From contig DYLP01000004.1 of the NCBI GenBank assembly GCA_020722005.1, forward strand, positions 1 through 64,000: a stretch of 64,000 bases of DNA. The letters run 5' to 3'. Both the position numbers and the translations under genes were made by a program. Below, in pieces: positions 37,925-47,330 of the stretch (position 1 is its first letter; each line of letters begins with the position of its first letter). The notes below the pieces were generated by a model. It was not told the origin of the DNA, searched no databases, and saw nothing but the letters and a program-made list of their open reading frames with translations. This stretch comes from Melioribacter roseus (lineage in GTDB: Bacteria > Bacteroidota > Ignavibacteria > Ignavibacteriales > Melioribacteraceae).

Positions 37925-38686
37925 TTATCGAGCCATCCAACCACCGTCTACTACCAGTACTGTACCGTTGACGTAACTTGAAGCATCAGAGCAAAGAAAA
38001 ACCATGGCGCCCATAAGGTCTTCCGGAACACCCCATCTGCCAGCTGGAATTCTGTCCTGAATGGCTTTGTTTCTTACAGGATCTTCTCTGAGCGGACGAG
38101 TATTCTCAGTAGCTATGTAGCCGGGAGCTATTGCATTGACTGTAACGCCTTTCGAAGCCCATTCATTAGCAAATGCCATTGTCAATTGTTTAACACCTCC
38201 TTTAGATGCGGCATAACCGGGTACTAATATACCACCCTGAAAAGACAAAAGCGAGGCAATAAAGACAATCTTGCCGTATCCTCGTTCGACCATATCTCTG
38301 CCAATTTCGCGCGTCAAAATAAATTGAGCCGAAAGATTGACTTCGATAACTTTGTCCCAGTATTCGTCAGGATGCTCGGCTATCGGTTTGCGTAAAATTG
38401 TACCAGCATTATTTACGAGGATATCGATACGTGGGTAATCCTTTTTGACCTGTTCAATAAAACCGTAGAGTGATTTTCTGTCAGAGAGATCACTTACATA
38501 CGACTTGAAATTCCGTCCGGTAGCTTTTACAAGCTTTTCAGTTTCGGTAAAATCATCTACGTAAGAAACGCCGATAATGTCGGCTCCCGCTTCTGCCAGA
38601 GCTTGAGCGTATTTTTGACCAATTCCTTGATTCGAGCCGGTAATCAGCGCTGTCTTACCGTCGAGTTTGAATTTATCGAGAATCAT
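37925..38686 (-). CDS. kduD: 2-dehydro-3-deoxy-D-gluconate 5-dehydrogenase
   Basis: 253 residues, the standard size of KduD, a short-chain dehydrogenase that reduces 2,5-diketo-3-deoxygluconate (DKII) to KDG. Cofactor motif TGSNQGIG, NNAG at the active-site strand, catalytic Tyr/Lys in YAASKGG, and the C-terminal CSDASSYVNGTVLVVDGGWM are all there. The gene has a strong ribosome site (GGAGGTG) and follows kduI by 25 bases. Together the two connect the unsaturated uronates made by the lyases and GH105 to KDG, which KdgK and KdgA then split. Confidence 0.95.
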   Translation of the reverse strand: MILDKFKLDGKTALITGSNQGIGQKYAQALAEAGADIIGVSYVDDFTETEKLVKATGRNFKSYVSDLSDRKSLYGFIEQVKKDYPRIDILVNNAGTILRKPIAEHPDEYWDKVIEVNLSAQFILTREIGRDMVERGYGKIVFIASLLSFQGGILVPGYAASKGGVKQLTMAFANEWASKGVTVNAIAPGYIATENTRPLREDPVRNKAIQDRIPAGRWGVPEDLMGAMVFLCSDASSYVNGTVLVVDGGWMAR

Positions 38687-38711
38687 AAGAGCACCTCCGT
38701 TTATTTATTTT

Positions 38712-39545
38712 TTATCTTAATTCTTTCATTGGAATGTGATCCATGTCGTCAAAGGCTTGATTTTCTCCTCCCATAGCCCAGATAAAAGAATAGCTTTTTG
38801 TTCCACAACCCGAGTGGAGAGACCAACTTGTTGACAAAACGGCCTGGCGGTCTCGAATTATCAAATGTCTCGTTTCTTTCGGATCTCCGATCAAATGAAC
38901 CACAAAATCGTCCTCACTTAAATTAAAATACATATAAACTTCCGACCGTCTTTGATGAGTATGAGCCGGCATTGTATTCCAGACGCATCCCTCTTCAAGC
39001 TCTGTTAGCCCCATTGCCAATTGGCATGTTGGTAATATTTCCGGTAGAATGTATTGATGGATTGTTCTCTTATTCGACGATTCGACCGACCCAAGTTTTC
39101 TGTGAATAGCATCTTCATATTTGATGTGTCTGGAAGGATATTCCATATGCGCAGGATAGCTAACGAAATAAAATTCAGCGGGATTATCTGGATTATCGCT
39201 CAAAAATTTAACTTCTTTGGTGCCTCGACCGATATAAAGAGCGTCCCTGAAGTTCATTGGAAATTCGGTGCCGTCAAGTATTATCTTTCCTTTATTACCG
39301 ATATTTAATACCCCGACTTCTCTCCTTTCGCAAAAAAATTCAGCCGCCATTTCTTTTTTTGATGCTGTCAAGGCAAGGTCTTTCCCGGCAGGTACAGCAG
39401 AACCTGTAATTGATCTGTCGATGTCGGAATAGACCATTGAGATTTCATTTTTAACAAAAAGGCTCTCGATCAAAAATGACTGACGGAGTTCGTCGGTAGT
39501 CATTTTTTTAAAGCCGCTTTTATCGGGAGAATAACGTACTTCCAT
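38712..39545 (-). CDS. kduI: 5-dehydro-4-deoxy-D-glucuronate isomerase
   Basis: 277 residues from the ATG at 39545. GAGG lies five bases upstream, and the longer reading would begin with TTG inside the leader. KduI is a cupin-type zinc isomerase that turns 4-deoxy-L-threo-5-hexosulose uronate (DKI) into DKII. The metal motif HTHQRRSEVYMYF is present, and the N-terminal part (EVRYSPDKSGFKKMTTDELR) and C-terminal end (SFIWAMGGENQAFDDMDHIP) match the family. It is the first gene of the kdu unit and is preceded by a palindromic operator-like site near a TATAAT box. Confidence 0.95.
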   Translation of the reverse strand: MEVRYSPDKSGFKKMTTDELRQSFLIESLFVKNEISMVYSDIDRSITGSAVPAGKDLALTASKKEMAAEFFCERREVGVLNIGNKGKIILDGTEFPMNFRDALYIGRGTKEVKFLSDNPDNPAEFYFVSYPAHMEYPSRHIKYEDAIHRKLGSVESSNKRTIHQYILPEILPTCQLAMGLTELEEGCVWNTMPAHTHQRRSEVYMYFNLSEDDFVVHLIGDPKETRHLIIRDRQAVLSTSWSLHSGCGTKSYSFIWAMGGENQAFDDMDHIPMKELR

Positions 39546-39569
39546 CTTAACCTCACTATTAATATTCAA

Positions 39570-39593
39570 ATTAAACGTTTACTTTGTATTATA
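39570..39593 (-). promoter_or_regulatory. kduI: Candidate promoter and LacI-type operator of kduI
   Basis: The perfect palindrome TAAACGTTTA (39572-39581) lies inside AAGTAAACGTTTAATT (minus strand), 25-40 bases before the ATG. TATAAT (39588-39593) lies directly upstream, so a bound repressor would cover the transcription start. The core AGTAAACGTTTAAT matches the sites at 34.1 and 51.7 kb. Confidence 0.6.
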
Positions 39594-39732
39594 AAAAATT
39601 TTAATCAGCCTAAAATATCACATTCATTATTACAGATAAAATTGACTAATCCTTTCAAGAGAACTATACAAACAATTATTTATAACGACTTTATTAATCC
39701 TAATTAAATCATCAAGTCTTCATTCTTGCAAA

Positions 39733-39748
39733 TGGCAACCGGTTATCA
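39733..39748 (-). promoter_or_regulatory. Second, weaker operator-like site upstream of kduI
   Basis: Minus strand GATAACCGGTTGCC is a near-palindrome around AACCGGTT, similar to the TAACCGATTA half of the transporter site. It lies about 190 bases before kduI in the 291-base gap to tkt, far enough to allow looping or a second promoter. The rest of the gap is AT-rich with no gene. Confidence 0.35.
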
Positions 39749-39822
39749 TTCAACTAATTTTTCGATAAAAAACTTTCGCCGTATCTAATCCCCCACGATG
39801 CCGAATTCATTTTATAATAACA

Positions 39823-39847
39823 AGAGCGGAGATAATTCCTCCGCTCT
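39823..39847 (-). terminator. Terminator of the hexuronate-tkt operon
   Basis: AGAGCGGAG (39823-39831) and CTCCGCTCT (39839-39847) make a 9-bp stem with a 7-base loop, 14 bases past the tkt stop. The downstream minus-strand sequence (TTGTTATTATAAAA) is moderately U-rich. It separates this operon from the kdu unit. Confidence 0.7.
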
Positions 39848-39860
39848 AAATTCATTCAAA

Positions 39861-41858
39861 TTAACCGAGCCATTCTTTAATTTTTTCTGCAACCTGCGGA
39901 CCGGTAAAGCCGAATTTCTCCGCAAGCGTTTTGTATGGTCCGGAAGCGCCGAATCTTTCCATTCCAATTGTAAGAAGTTTTTGTCTGAATAAATCGCCCC
40001 ATCCCATCATAGAAGCTGCCTCAATAACTACAAGAGGAACATCCTCAGGAATAATAGATTTTTTGAAGTCGTCGTTTTGTTTTATAAAAACTTCTTTAGA
40101 GGGAATAGAAACGACACGAACAGAATAATTTTCCGAGAGTAATTTAGCTGCTTCGACAGCAACTGGAACTTCGGAACCACTAGCAGCAATGACTAATTCG
40201 GGTTTGTTATTTTTTTCTTTCATAACAACATAAGCGCCTTTGAGAACATCTTTAGGATTAAAGTCGGTGCTTCTTTCAAATGCTTCGATTTTCTGGCGTG
40301 TAAGAATAAGAGCAACAGGACCTTTCTTATGTTTTAGAGCAAATGACCATGCCATAGCGGTTTCGATTCCGTCGGCTGGTCTAATTACAGTAACATTCGG
40401 AATAGCCCGTAAAACAGAGAGATGTTCAACAGGTTGGTGAGTTGGTCCGTCTTCGCCAACAAAAATCGAATCGTGTGTAAATACATAAATTACTGGTATC
40501 TCCATTATAGCAGCCAGTCTGATTGTCGGGCGCATATAATCAGAGAATACGAAGAAAGTTGCACCAAAAGGTCTGAATCCGCCGTAAAGTGACATACCGT
40601 TCAAAATTGCGCCCATGCCATGTTCACGAATTCCGAAATGGAAATTTTTTCCATCGAATTTTCCTGGTGCAACGTCGCTGTAATCTTTCATGTATGTATT
40701 TGTCGATGGAGAAAGATCGGCAGAACCTCCGACAAAATTAGGAACTAATTGAGCAATCTTTTGAATTACCTTACCAGATAGAGACCTAGTTGCAGCTGGC
40801 TCTTTCGGAACGGCATTAAGCAATTCTTCGTCTATGTTTTCGGGCAACCAATTTGTAATATATTTATTAAACTCTTCAGCTTTATCGGGATTGTTCTTTT
40901 TCCATTCCTCGAAATTTTTTTGCCAGCTGTCGTATTCTTTTTTAAGTTCAGCTTTTCTTTCTTCAAACAATTTTTTTACTTCATCTGGTACAAAAAATTC
41001 TCTATCGGTAGGCCAACCCAAATTTTTCTTTGTTTCGAGCAATTCTTCAGCACCCAGAGGCGAACCATGTACATCAGCAGCGTCAACTTTGTTAGGACTT
41101 CCAAAACCGATATGCGATTTAGTAATGATGATTGTCGGTTTTTCGGTTTCTTGTTGAGCTTTTTTTATTGCATTACGTATTTCATCGTGATTATAAGCGT
41201 CTGCTTTCAATACCTGCCAACCATAGGACTCAAATCGTTTTTGAATATCTTCCGAGAAAGTTATCGAAGTATTACCTTCAATTGTAATATGATTATCGTC
41301 GTAAAAATAGATGATATTTCCTAATTTTAGGTGCCCTGCAATTGAAGCAGCTTCGTGCGAAATTCCTTCCATCAAATCGCCGTCGCTTACAATTGCATAG
41401 ATAAAATGATTACCAAAGAGTTGATTTTTTCCGTCGTTGAAACGTGCAGCAGTCATTTTTGAAGCAATTGCCATACCGATACCGTTTCCAAATCCCTGTC
41501 CGAGCGGACCTGTCGTGGTTTCAATTCCAGGTAAAAGTCCATATTCTGGGTGACCTGCCGTCCGACTTCCCCATTGTCTGAATGATTTAAGTTCATCCAG
41601 TGTAATATTGTACCCACTCAGATATAATAAAGTATAAATGAGCATAGAACCGTGACCTGCGGACAGTACAAAACGATCTCTATTATGCCATTTAGGATCG
41701 TCGGGATTGTGTTTTAGAAATTCGGTCCAAAGAATCATGGCTACGTCTGCCATTCCCATCGGCATTCCCGGATGGCCTGAATTTGCTTTCTGTACACCTT
41801 CGGCTGCCAGAATTCTAATGGTATTTGCCGCTAATTTCTTGACATCATTATTTTGCAT
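39861..41858 (-). CDS. tkt: Transketolase
   Basis: 665 residues, full length. A thiamine-diphosphate enzyme that moves two-carbon units between sugar phosphates. The N-terminal part (NSGHPGMPMGMADVAMILW, GHGSMLIYTLLYLSGYN, GPLGQGFGNGIGMAIASKM) and the diphosphate/Mg2+ motif (IVSDGDLMEGISHEAASIAG) are clear. The pyrimidine domain (SADLSPSTNTYMKD, GIREHGMGAILNGMSLYG, THDSIFVGEDGPTHQPVEHL) follows, and the C-terminal domain is complete. It is the last gene of the hexuronate operon, 47 bases after gnd, so pentose phosphate produced by Gnd can be re-used in the same regulated unit. Confidence 0.97.
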   Translation of the reverse strand: MQNNDVKKLAANTIRILAAEGVQKANSGHPGMPMGMADVAMILWTEFLKHNPDDPKWHNRDRFVLSAGHGSMLIYTLLYLSGYNITLDELKSFRQWGSRTAGHPEYGLLPGIETTTGPLGQGFGNGIGMAIASKMTAARFNDGKNQLFGNHFIYAIVSDGDLMEGISHEAASIAGHLKLGNIIYFYDDNHITIEGNTSITFSEDIQKRFESYGWQVLKADAYNHDEIRNAIKKAQQETEKPTIIITKSHIGFGSPNKVDAADVHGSPLGAEELLETKKNLGWPTDREFFVPDEVKKLFEERKAELKKEYDSWQKNFEEWKKNNPDKAEEFNKYITNWLPENIDEELLNAVPKEPAATRSLSGKVIQKIAQLVPNFVGGSADLSPSTNTYMKDYSDVAPGKFDGKNFHFGIREHGMGAILNGMSLYGGFRPFGATFFVFSDYMRPTIRLAAIMEIPVIYVFTHDSIFVGEDGPTHQPVEHLSVLRAIPNVTVIRPADGIETAMAWSFALKHKKGPVALILTRQKIEAFERSTDFNPKDVLKGAYVVMKEKNNKPELVIAASGSEVPVAVEAAKLLSENYSVRVVSIPSKEVFIKQNDDFKKSIIPEDVPLVVIEAASMMGWGDLFRQKLLTIGMERFGASGPYKTLAEKFGFTGPQVAEKIKEWLG

Positions 41859-41905
41859 ATAACTCCCCCAATTTGATTAAAAAGTAATCCGCAAATTTAA
41901 TAAAT

Positions 41906-43357
41906 TCAGACATTATATGTAGTCGAAGATGTCGTTCCGCCATGTCCTGTCCAGTTTGTATGGAAAAATTCGCCTCTCGGTTTGTCGACACGTTCATAAG
42001 TGTGAGCTCCGAAGTAGTCTCTTTGAGCCTGTAACAGATTTGCAGGAAGTCTTTCCTGACGATAGCCGTCGAAGAAATTCAAAGCGGTTGAAAGAGCCGG
42101 AACCCAGATTCCATTACTTATAGCAGTGGTTACTACTCTTCGCCACGATTCCTGCGAAGATTCCACTTTTTCTTTGAAGAATGGATCGAGTAGCAAATTT
42201 GAGAGCGAGGGATTTTTATCAAAAGCTTCTTTAATTTTTCCAAGGAACGCAGATCGAATAATACATCCGCCACGCCACATAAGTGCAATACCACCATAAT
42301 TAAGTTTCCAGCCGAATTCTTTGGCAGCTTCGCGCATCAGCATGAAACCCTGTGCGTACGAAATTAATTTTGAAGCATACAATGCATGTTTCAAATCATC
42401 AATAAATTGCTTCTTATCTCCTTCGAATTTGGGTTTAGGACCCGAAATAATTTTGGAAGCTTCGACACGTTCTTCTTTTAAAGCCGATAGCGAGCGAGCA
42501 TAGACTGCCTCACCAATTAATGTAAGAGGTATCCCTGCTTCCATTGAGGCTATCACTGTCCATTTCCCGGTTCCTTTTTGACCTGCGGCATCAAGAATCT
42601 TTTCCACAAGAGGCTGTTCGTCGGCATCTTTATAAGCGAGAATATCTCTAGTAATTTCGACCAGATAACTTTCGAGTTCGCCTTTGTTCCATTCTTTGAA
42701 AATTTGATGCATCTCTTCGTAAGGAAGACCCAACAAATCTTTCATAATCTGGTAAGTTTCGCAAATCAATTGCATGTCGCCGTATTCGATACCGTTATGA
42801 ACCATTTTTACGAAATGACCTGCGCCGTTTTCTCCCACCCAATCGCAGCAAGGCGAACCGTCTTCAACTTTGGCTGCTATCGATTGGAATATCGGTTTGA
42901 CATGTTCCCATGCTTTCGGTGAACCTCCGGGCATAATCGAAGGTCCTTTCAATGCACCTTCTTCACCACCAGAGACACCGGTACCGATAAATAATAATCC
43001 TTTTTCTTCAACGTATTTTGTTCTTCGGATAGTATCTTGAAAATTCGAATTGCCTCCGTCGATAATAATGTCACCTTCTTCCATAAGAGGAATTAATGCT
43101 TCGATAAAATCATCGACCGGCTTCCCAGCTTTAACCATCAACATAACTTTACGCGGCTTTTTAAGATTTGCCACCAATTCTTCAAGCGAGTGAGAGCCGA
43201 TTATATTTTTACCTTTAGCTCTCCCATTGATAAAGTTGTCCACTTTCGATGTGGTTCTGTTATAAACGGCAACAGTAAAACCATGACATTCCATATTGAG
43301 GACGAGATTCTCGCCCATTACGGCAAGACCAATTAAACCAATATCTGCTTTACTCAT
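41906..43357 (-). CDS. gnd: 6-phosphogluconate dehydrogenase (decarboxylating)
   Basis: 483 residues, the dimeric long form. It oxidises 6-phosphogluconate to ribulose-5-phosphate and CO2. The cofactor site is GLIGLAVMGENLVLNM followed by YNRTTSKVD, whose Arg-Thr and Lys fit NADP+. The substrate/catalytic part contains GTGVSGGEEGALKGPSIMPG, DWVGENGAGHFVKMVHNGIE (Lys and Asn) and AGQKGTGKWTVIASMEAGIP. The end HTNWTGHGGTTSSTTYNV is normal. It sits between a LarA-family epimerase gene and tkt in the hexuronate operon, an unusual place for this pentose-phosphate enzyme. This suggests that uronate carbon may pass through gluconate. Confidence 0.97.
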   Translation of the reverse strand: MSKADIGLIGLAVMGENLVLNMECHGFTVAVYNRTTSKVDNFINGRAKGKNIIGSHSLEELVANLKKPRKVMLMVKAGKPVDDFIEALIPLMEEGDIIIDGGNSNFQDTIRRTKYVEEKGLLFIGTGVSGGEEGALKGPSIMPGGSPKAWEHVKPIFQSIAAKVEDGSPCCDWVGENGAGHFVKMVHNGIEYGDMQLICETYQIMKDLLGLPYEEMHQIFKEWNKGELESYLVEITRDILAYKDADEQPLVEKILDAAGQKGTGKWTVIASMEAGIPLTLIGEAVYARSLSALKEERVEASKIISGPKPKFEGDKKQFIDDLKHALYASKLISYAQGFMLMREAAKEFGWKLNYGGIALMWRGGCIIRSAFLGKIKEAFDKNPSLSNLLLDPFFKEKVESSQESWRRVVTTAISNGIWVPALSTALNFFDGYRQERLPANLLQAQRDYFGAHTYERVDKPRGEFFHTNWTGHGGTTSSTTYNV

Positions 43358-43372
43358 TTTATTTTTATCTCC

Positions 43373-44647
43373 TTAATTTTGAAATTTTCTTTTGTAAGCC
43401 CATAAACCGAGAGCGGGATTTGAAATGAAGAAAATCTGCTCTCCGTCTGGCAACGTATTAAAACCGTCTATTAATTTTTCTGGATTATATTTCCTTAGCA
43501 TTTCATTTAAATTACCGTATTTAAAATTGACACTTTCAATTTCTTCCTTAGATAAATTGCCGGGGCAGTATCTGATAGTAAAACGGTTTTCGGACGAACC
43601 GTGAATCAAATGAGCCGCAGCACTCAAATTTTCCTGAAGTTCTTTATTCTCATCTACAAATTTAAGAATTTCTGGAGTAGTTCTGTAACCATATTTTCTG
43701 ATCAAACGGTCAATTTCTTTATCCTCACCAAACTCTTTAAGACCGGGAGCAAGAACAATCAGTTCACCCCCGTCAGCAATTGCCATTCTCGTTCTATAAA
43801 TACTTTTATTGCCAAGCCATGTACTCTTAAATTCATGAGGGTCGAGATAAACCACTACTTTATCGAGTGGAGTATCGAGCATTTCAAAGTTAACCTGCAA
43901 TGATAAATCGGCAGATAGTTTGAAACATTCATAATCATCACCAATAAATAAGCCTTTCAAAACAAGTTCATTTTTTTCATTTTTGCCGATAACCGTTAAA
44001 ATATATACGATTGGTAAATCCTTCGCAAAATTTTCGGAAGCGTAATTTAGCACTCGCCGAACGGGATTGTCGGCTCTGCCCATGATTCTTTCCATTCCGT
44101 AAGCTGCTCCCAGAAAGTGGCTTTTGTTTATTCCTTCCTCGCCACCAGTGCCTACGAAAATGTTTTTATTATAATTTGCCATTCCAATAACTTCATGAGG
44201 AACTACTTGCCCGACTGATAGGATCAAATCGAAATTGCCTTCAACCAGCAATTTGTTTACCTGAGCAGGCCAGGAATATTTTACGCTCCCTTCCGAAACA
44301 TTATAAACATATTCTTCAGGTACAATTCCAAGTGTAACAAGATCTTCCCTCCAGCGGTGAGTGCGGAACAAATTCAACGGTATTTCTCCAAACATTGTTT
44401 TTATTTCATATTCACTCATTGGAGCATGAGTCCCCAGCGCCGGGAGAATATCAGTTAAGCGATCACCGTAATATCTGTAGATATAATTAGTTAAGTCTCC
44501 TGCTTTAGAATGGAATCTCGTAAAGTCCGGTGGTATGGCAAGCACTTTCTTTCTTGAACCGATTTTATCGAGTGCTTCATACAAATAGATTTTAGCTTGG
44601 TCCAAATTGATAACAGTATCTTTTGAACCGACTGCACAGTAAGTCAT
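43373..44647 (-). CDS. LarA-family (lactate-racemase-like) sugar-acid epimerase
   Basis: 424 residues, the size of LarA, whose members use a nickel-pincer nucleotide to invert the C2 position of 2-hydroxy acids. Recognisable parts: LAIPPDFTRFHSKAGDLTNY in place of the LarA DxTR segment, LGTHAPMSEYEIKTMFGE, SVGQVVPHEVIGMANYNKNI, FVGTGGEEGINKSHFLGAAY and PHEFKSTWLGNKSIY. Relatives in uronate and gluconate loci are considered 2-epimerases of hexonates such as D-mannonate/D-gluconate. Here it follows kdgK and precedes gnd, fitting mannonate-to-gluconate conversion. The family is sure; the substrate is an inference. The nickel-pincer assembly genes (larB, larC, larE) are not in the window. Confidence 0.85.
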   Translation of the reverse strand: MTYCAVGSKDTVINLDQAKIYLYEALDKIGSRKKVLAIPPDFTRFHSKAGDLTNYIYRYYGDRLTDILPALGTHAPMSEYEIKTMFGEIPLNLFRTHRWREDLVTLGIVPEEYVYNVSEGSVKYSWPAQVNKLLVEGNFDLILSVGQVVPHEVIGMANYNKNIFVGTGGEEGINKSHFLGAAYGMERIMGRADNPVRRVLNYASENFAKDLPIVYILTVIGKNEKNELVLKGLFIGDDYECFKLSADLSLQVNFEMLDTPLDKVVVYLDPHEFKSTWLGNKSIYRTRMAIADGGELIVLAPGLKEFGEDKEIDRLIRKYGYRTTPEILKFVDENKELQENLSAAAHLIHGSSENRFTIRYCPGNLSKEEIESVNFKYGNLNEMLRKYNPEKLIDGFNTLPDGEQIFFISNPALGLWAYKRKFQN

Positions 44648-44695
44648 AAATACCTCATAAAAAAAGCGGGCAAACAGTTGCCCGCATGATAAAAT

Positions 44696-45778
44696 TTAGC
44701 GTTGAATTCGTGCGGAACCACCTTTGGCAAAAGTCCGTACTTCTTCAATAGTTGCCATAGTGGTATCTCCGGGATAAGTGGTAAGCAGTGCGCCGTGAGC
44801 CCAGCCGAGTTTAACTGCTTGCTCCGGCTCTTCGCCATTCAAGAGTCCGTATATGAAACCCGATGCAAATCCGTCTCCTCCTCCGACTCTGTCGTAAACG
44901 TCGAGCTGAGCCGTTGGAGCTTGATACGATTGACCGTTTATCCATGCCACAGCACTCCAACTGTGACGATTGGTTGAATGAACTTCTCGCAATGTAGTTG
45001 CAACTACTTTTACATCTGGAAATTTTTTGGTAACGTCTTGAATCATAGCAAGAAATACAGAAGGATCTAATTTCGACTTGGCGGTAACTTCCGGTCCAGG
45101 TATTCCCAAACCTTTTTGAAGGTCTTCTTCATTACCTACTAAAACGTCCACATGCTCAACTATTCGTGAAATAACTTCAGCGGCTTTTTCTTCACCTCCC
45201 CAGATATTCCACAATTTAGCTCTGTAATTTAAGTCGAAACTTGTAATTGCCCCGGACTTTTTAGCGGCTTTCATTCCTTCAATGATAAGTTCACCGGTGG
45301 TTTCCGACAATGCGGCAAAAATTCCTCCGCTGTGAAACCATCTTACTCCTTTTCCAAAAATGGAGTCCCAATCAATGTCTCCTGGCTTCAGTAGCGCAGC
45401 AGCTTCATTGGAGCGATTATAAAATACTACTGGAGCTCGTGATCCGAATCCCCTGTCGCTATACACTGCAGCCATATTGGGACCGTTGACTCCGTTATGT
45501 TCGAATTCTTTATAAATTCCTTCGACACCCATTGCGCGGACACGTTCACGAATCAATTCGCCAATGGGATATTTTACCAGAGCCGTTACAATAGCAGTTT
45601 TCATACGAAAACAATCAGCCAGGTTGGCAGCCACATTGTATTCACCGCCGCTGACGTGTATTTTGCATTCAGTAGCTTTTCTAAAAGGAATAATTCCGGG
45701 ATCGAGACGATGAACCAGAGCTCCCAGTGAAACAAAATCGTATTGTCCTTCTTTTTTAATGTTAAGTCCTGTACTCAT
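44696..45778 (-). CDS. kdgK: 2-dehydro-3-deoxygluconokinase (PfkB/ribokinase family)
   Basis: 360 residues from the ATG at 45778, which has AGGG eight bases upstream; the reading from 45802 lacks a site. PfkB-type kinase that phosphorylates KDG to KDPG with ATP. Family signs: substrate/Gly-rich start SGGEYNVAANLADCF, the strand ITSFDLNYRAKLW, VLVGNEEDLQKGLG, and the C-terminal anion hole DRVGGGDGFASGFIYGLL with the catalytic Asp. It is a bit longer than E. coli KdgK (309 aa), as in Bacteroidota relatives. It lies between the fructuronate reductase and the LarA-like gene. Because no gluconokinase is visible, a broader specificity that includes gluconate is possible but unproven. Confidence 0.9.
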   Translation of the reverse strand: MSTGLNIKKEGQYDFVSLGALVHRLDPGIIPFRKATECKIHVSGGEYNVAANLADCFRMKTAIVTALVKYPIGELIRERVRAMGVEGIYKEFEHNGVNGPNMAAVYSDRGFGSRAPVVFYNRSNEAAALLKPGDIDWDSIFGKGVRWFHSGGIFAALSETTGELIIEGMKAAKKSGAITSFDLNYRAKLWNIWGGEEKAAEVISRIVEHVDVLVGNEEDLQKGLGIPGPEVTAKSKLDPSVFLAMIQDVTKKFPDVKVVATTLREVHSTNRHSWSAVAWINGQSYQAPTAQLDVYDRVGGGDGFASGFIYGLLNGEEPEQAVKLGWAHGALLTTYPGDTTMATIEEVRTFAKGGSARIQR

Positions 45779-45824
45779 ATTATAATCCCTGTATTTAATC
45801 AAAAAAATTAATGATTACAATTTA

Positions 45825-46673
45825 TTAAACACCGCTGTAAGCGTTAAACCCGCCATCTACGGGAATAACCACACCAGTAACGAACTTGGATATATCAGAA
45901 ACTAAATAGAGTAAAGTACCGACCAATTCTTCCGGGTCTCCGAAACGTCCCATTGGAGTTCCGTTAATAATTTTTTTACCACGTTCAGTAAGTTGACCTG
46001 TTTCCTTATCGAGCAACAAAAATCGATTCTGGTCAGTAAGGAAAAATCCTGGAGCTATTGCATTGACCCGAATGTTAACTTTTGCAAAATGGACAGCCAA
46101 CCATTCGGTCAAATTGTTAACGGCGGCTTTTGCTGCAGAATAAGCGGGAATTTTCGTAAGCGGTTTATATGAATTCATTGACGAAATATTGACTATTACT
46201 CCTCCTCTGCCAAGCATGTCTTCAGCCAAAATCATTGTCGGCAATACAGTTCCCATAAAATTCAAATCGAACACATTCCTAAAGCCCTCAAGTTCCAACC
46301 CAAAAAAACTTTTGCCAATATCTTGGATATCCTTGTCAGTAATAAATTCAAGCTGCGTTGTTGCTTTTGGGTGATTGCCACCAGCACTATTGACAAGCAC
46401 ATCAATCTTGCCAAATTTTTGATTTATTTTCTTTTTGGCATTGAGAAGAGAATCCTTGTCGAGCACATTTGCCTGAACACTTATGGCACTATCGGGATGA
46501 GCTGAATTGATTTTATCTACCAGAGCATCGGCTTTTTGTTTATTGGAGTTATAAAAGACAGCTACTTTAGCGCCTGCATCAGCTAAGCCTTCGCAAAAAA
46601 CCGAACCGATAACACCACCGCCACCAGTAACTGCACATACTTTTCCCTTAATATCATTCATTGAGTATTTCAT
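45825..46673 (-). CDS. uxuB: SDR-type D-fructuronate reductase (D-mannonate oxidoreductase)
   Basis: 282 residues. A short-chain dehydrogenase with cofactor motif TGGGGVIGSVF, NSAGGNHPKAT, the Ser-Tyr-Lys triad (NISSMNSYKP, PAYSAAKAAVNN) and C-terminal FVTGVVIPVDGGFN. The GGNHPKAT and long central insert match the SDR-type UxuB/UxuD group seen in Bacillus and Thermotoga, which replaces the longer polyol-dehydrogenase-type UxuB of E. coli. It reduces D-fructuronate to D-mannonate. It stands 9 bases after kdgA and 47 bases before kdgK on the operon strand. The symbol follows function, not homology to E. coli UxuB. Confidence 0.88.
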   Translation of the reverse strand: MKYSMNDIKGKVCAVTGGGGVIGSVFCEGLADAGAKVAVFYNSNKQKADALVDKINSAHPDSAISVQANVLDKDSLLNAKKKINQKFGKIDVLVNSAGGNHPKATTQLEFITDKDIQDIGKSFFGLELEGFRNVFDLNFMGTVLPTMILAEDMLGRGGVIVNISSMNSYKPLTKIPAYSAAKAAVNNLTEWLAVHFAKVNIRVNAIAPGFFLTDQNRFLLLDKETGQLTERGKKIINGTPMGRFGDPEELVGTLLYLVSDISKFVTGVVIPVDGGFNAYSGV

Positions 46674-46681
46674 TACTGCTC

Positions 46682-47329
46682 CTATTTATTTAAAGCTTCG
46701 TTAATACTCCTGACCACAAGGCGGGCATTTTCAGTAAGAACGGAATAATTTTCATTTTTAATTGCTTCTTTATCGAGCAGTGCTGAACCGATCCCAACGG
46801 CGCATGCGCCTGCATTCAACCATTCGCCCGCATTGGTAAGATTTACGCCGCCTGTTGGCATAAGTTTTAAATGCGGCATAGGAGCGAGAATTCCTTTAAA
46901 AAATTTCATACCGAGAACATCTGCCGGAAATACTTTAATTACATCCGCTCCTGCTTCGTATGCCATTTGAATTTCCGTTGGTGTAAAACAGCCCGGCATT
47001 GCAGGCACATCCATTTGATGAGCTTTTTCAATAATTTCTTTTTTGAAAATCGGACTCACCACATATTTAGCTCCGGCTTTGATAGATGCTTCTGCTATTT
47101 CAGCATTAAGCACGGAACCGACTCCGATAATTATATTTTTATCGAGTTCTTCACTCATTCTCTCAATCAACTCAATTGCATTGGGAACAGTCATTGTAAT
47201 CTCGGCAACCGTTATTCCACCTTCGGCAATTGCTTCGATTACTTTTTTAAGTTTTTCCGGTTCTTTAATTCTCAGTACGGCAACTGCTTTCCTCTGTAAT
47301 ATCGATTCTAAAATTTTTTCTCTTTCCAT
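46682..47329 (-). CDS. kdgA: 2-dehydro-3-deoxy-6-phosphogluconate aldolase
   Basis: 215 residues, the KDPG/KHG aldolase (Eda) size. It splits KDPG into pyruvate and glyceraldehyde-3-phosphate. The Schiff-base lysine is in DVIKVFPADVLG, the general-acid Glu region in GGITVAEITMTVPNA, and GVGSVLNAEIAEASIKAGA and MPTGGVNLTNAGEWLNAGA form the phosphate end. It starts one base before the uxaE stop region and is the closing step for both the Kdu and Uxa branches. Confidence 0.95.
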   Translation of the reverse strand: MEREKILESILQRKAVAVLRIKEPEKLKKVIEAIAEGGITVAEITMTVPNAIELIERMSEELDKNIIIGVGSVLNAEIAEASIKAGAKYVVSPIFKKEIIEKAHQMDVPAMPGCFTPTEIQMAYEAGADVIKVFPADVLGMKFFKGILAPMPHLKLMPTGGVNLTNAGEWLNAGACAVGIGSALLDKEAIKNENYSVLTENARLVVRSINEALNK

Positions 47330-47330
47330 A

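Noticed and set aside
41859..41905. AAGTAATCCGC upstream of tkt as a further operator copy
   Set aside because: It shares only the left half of the motif and lacks the palindromic right half, and it lies inside the operon.
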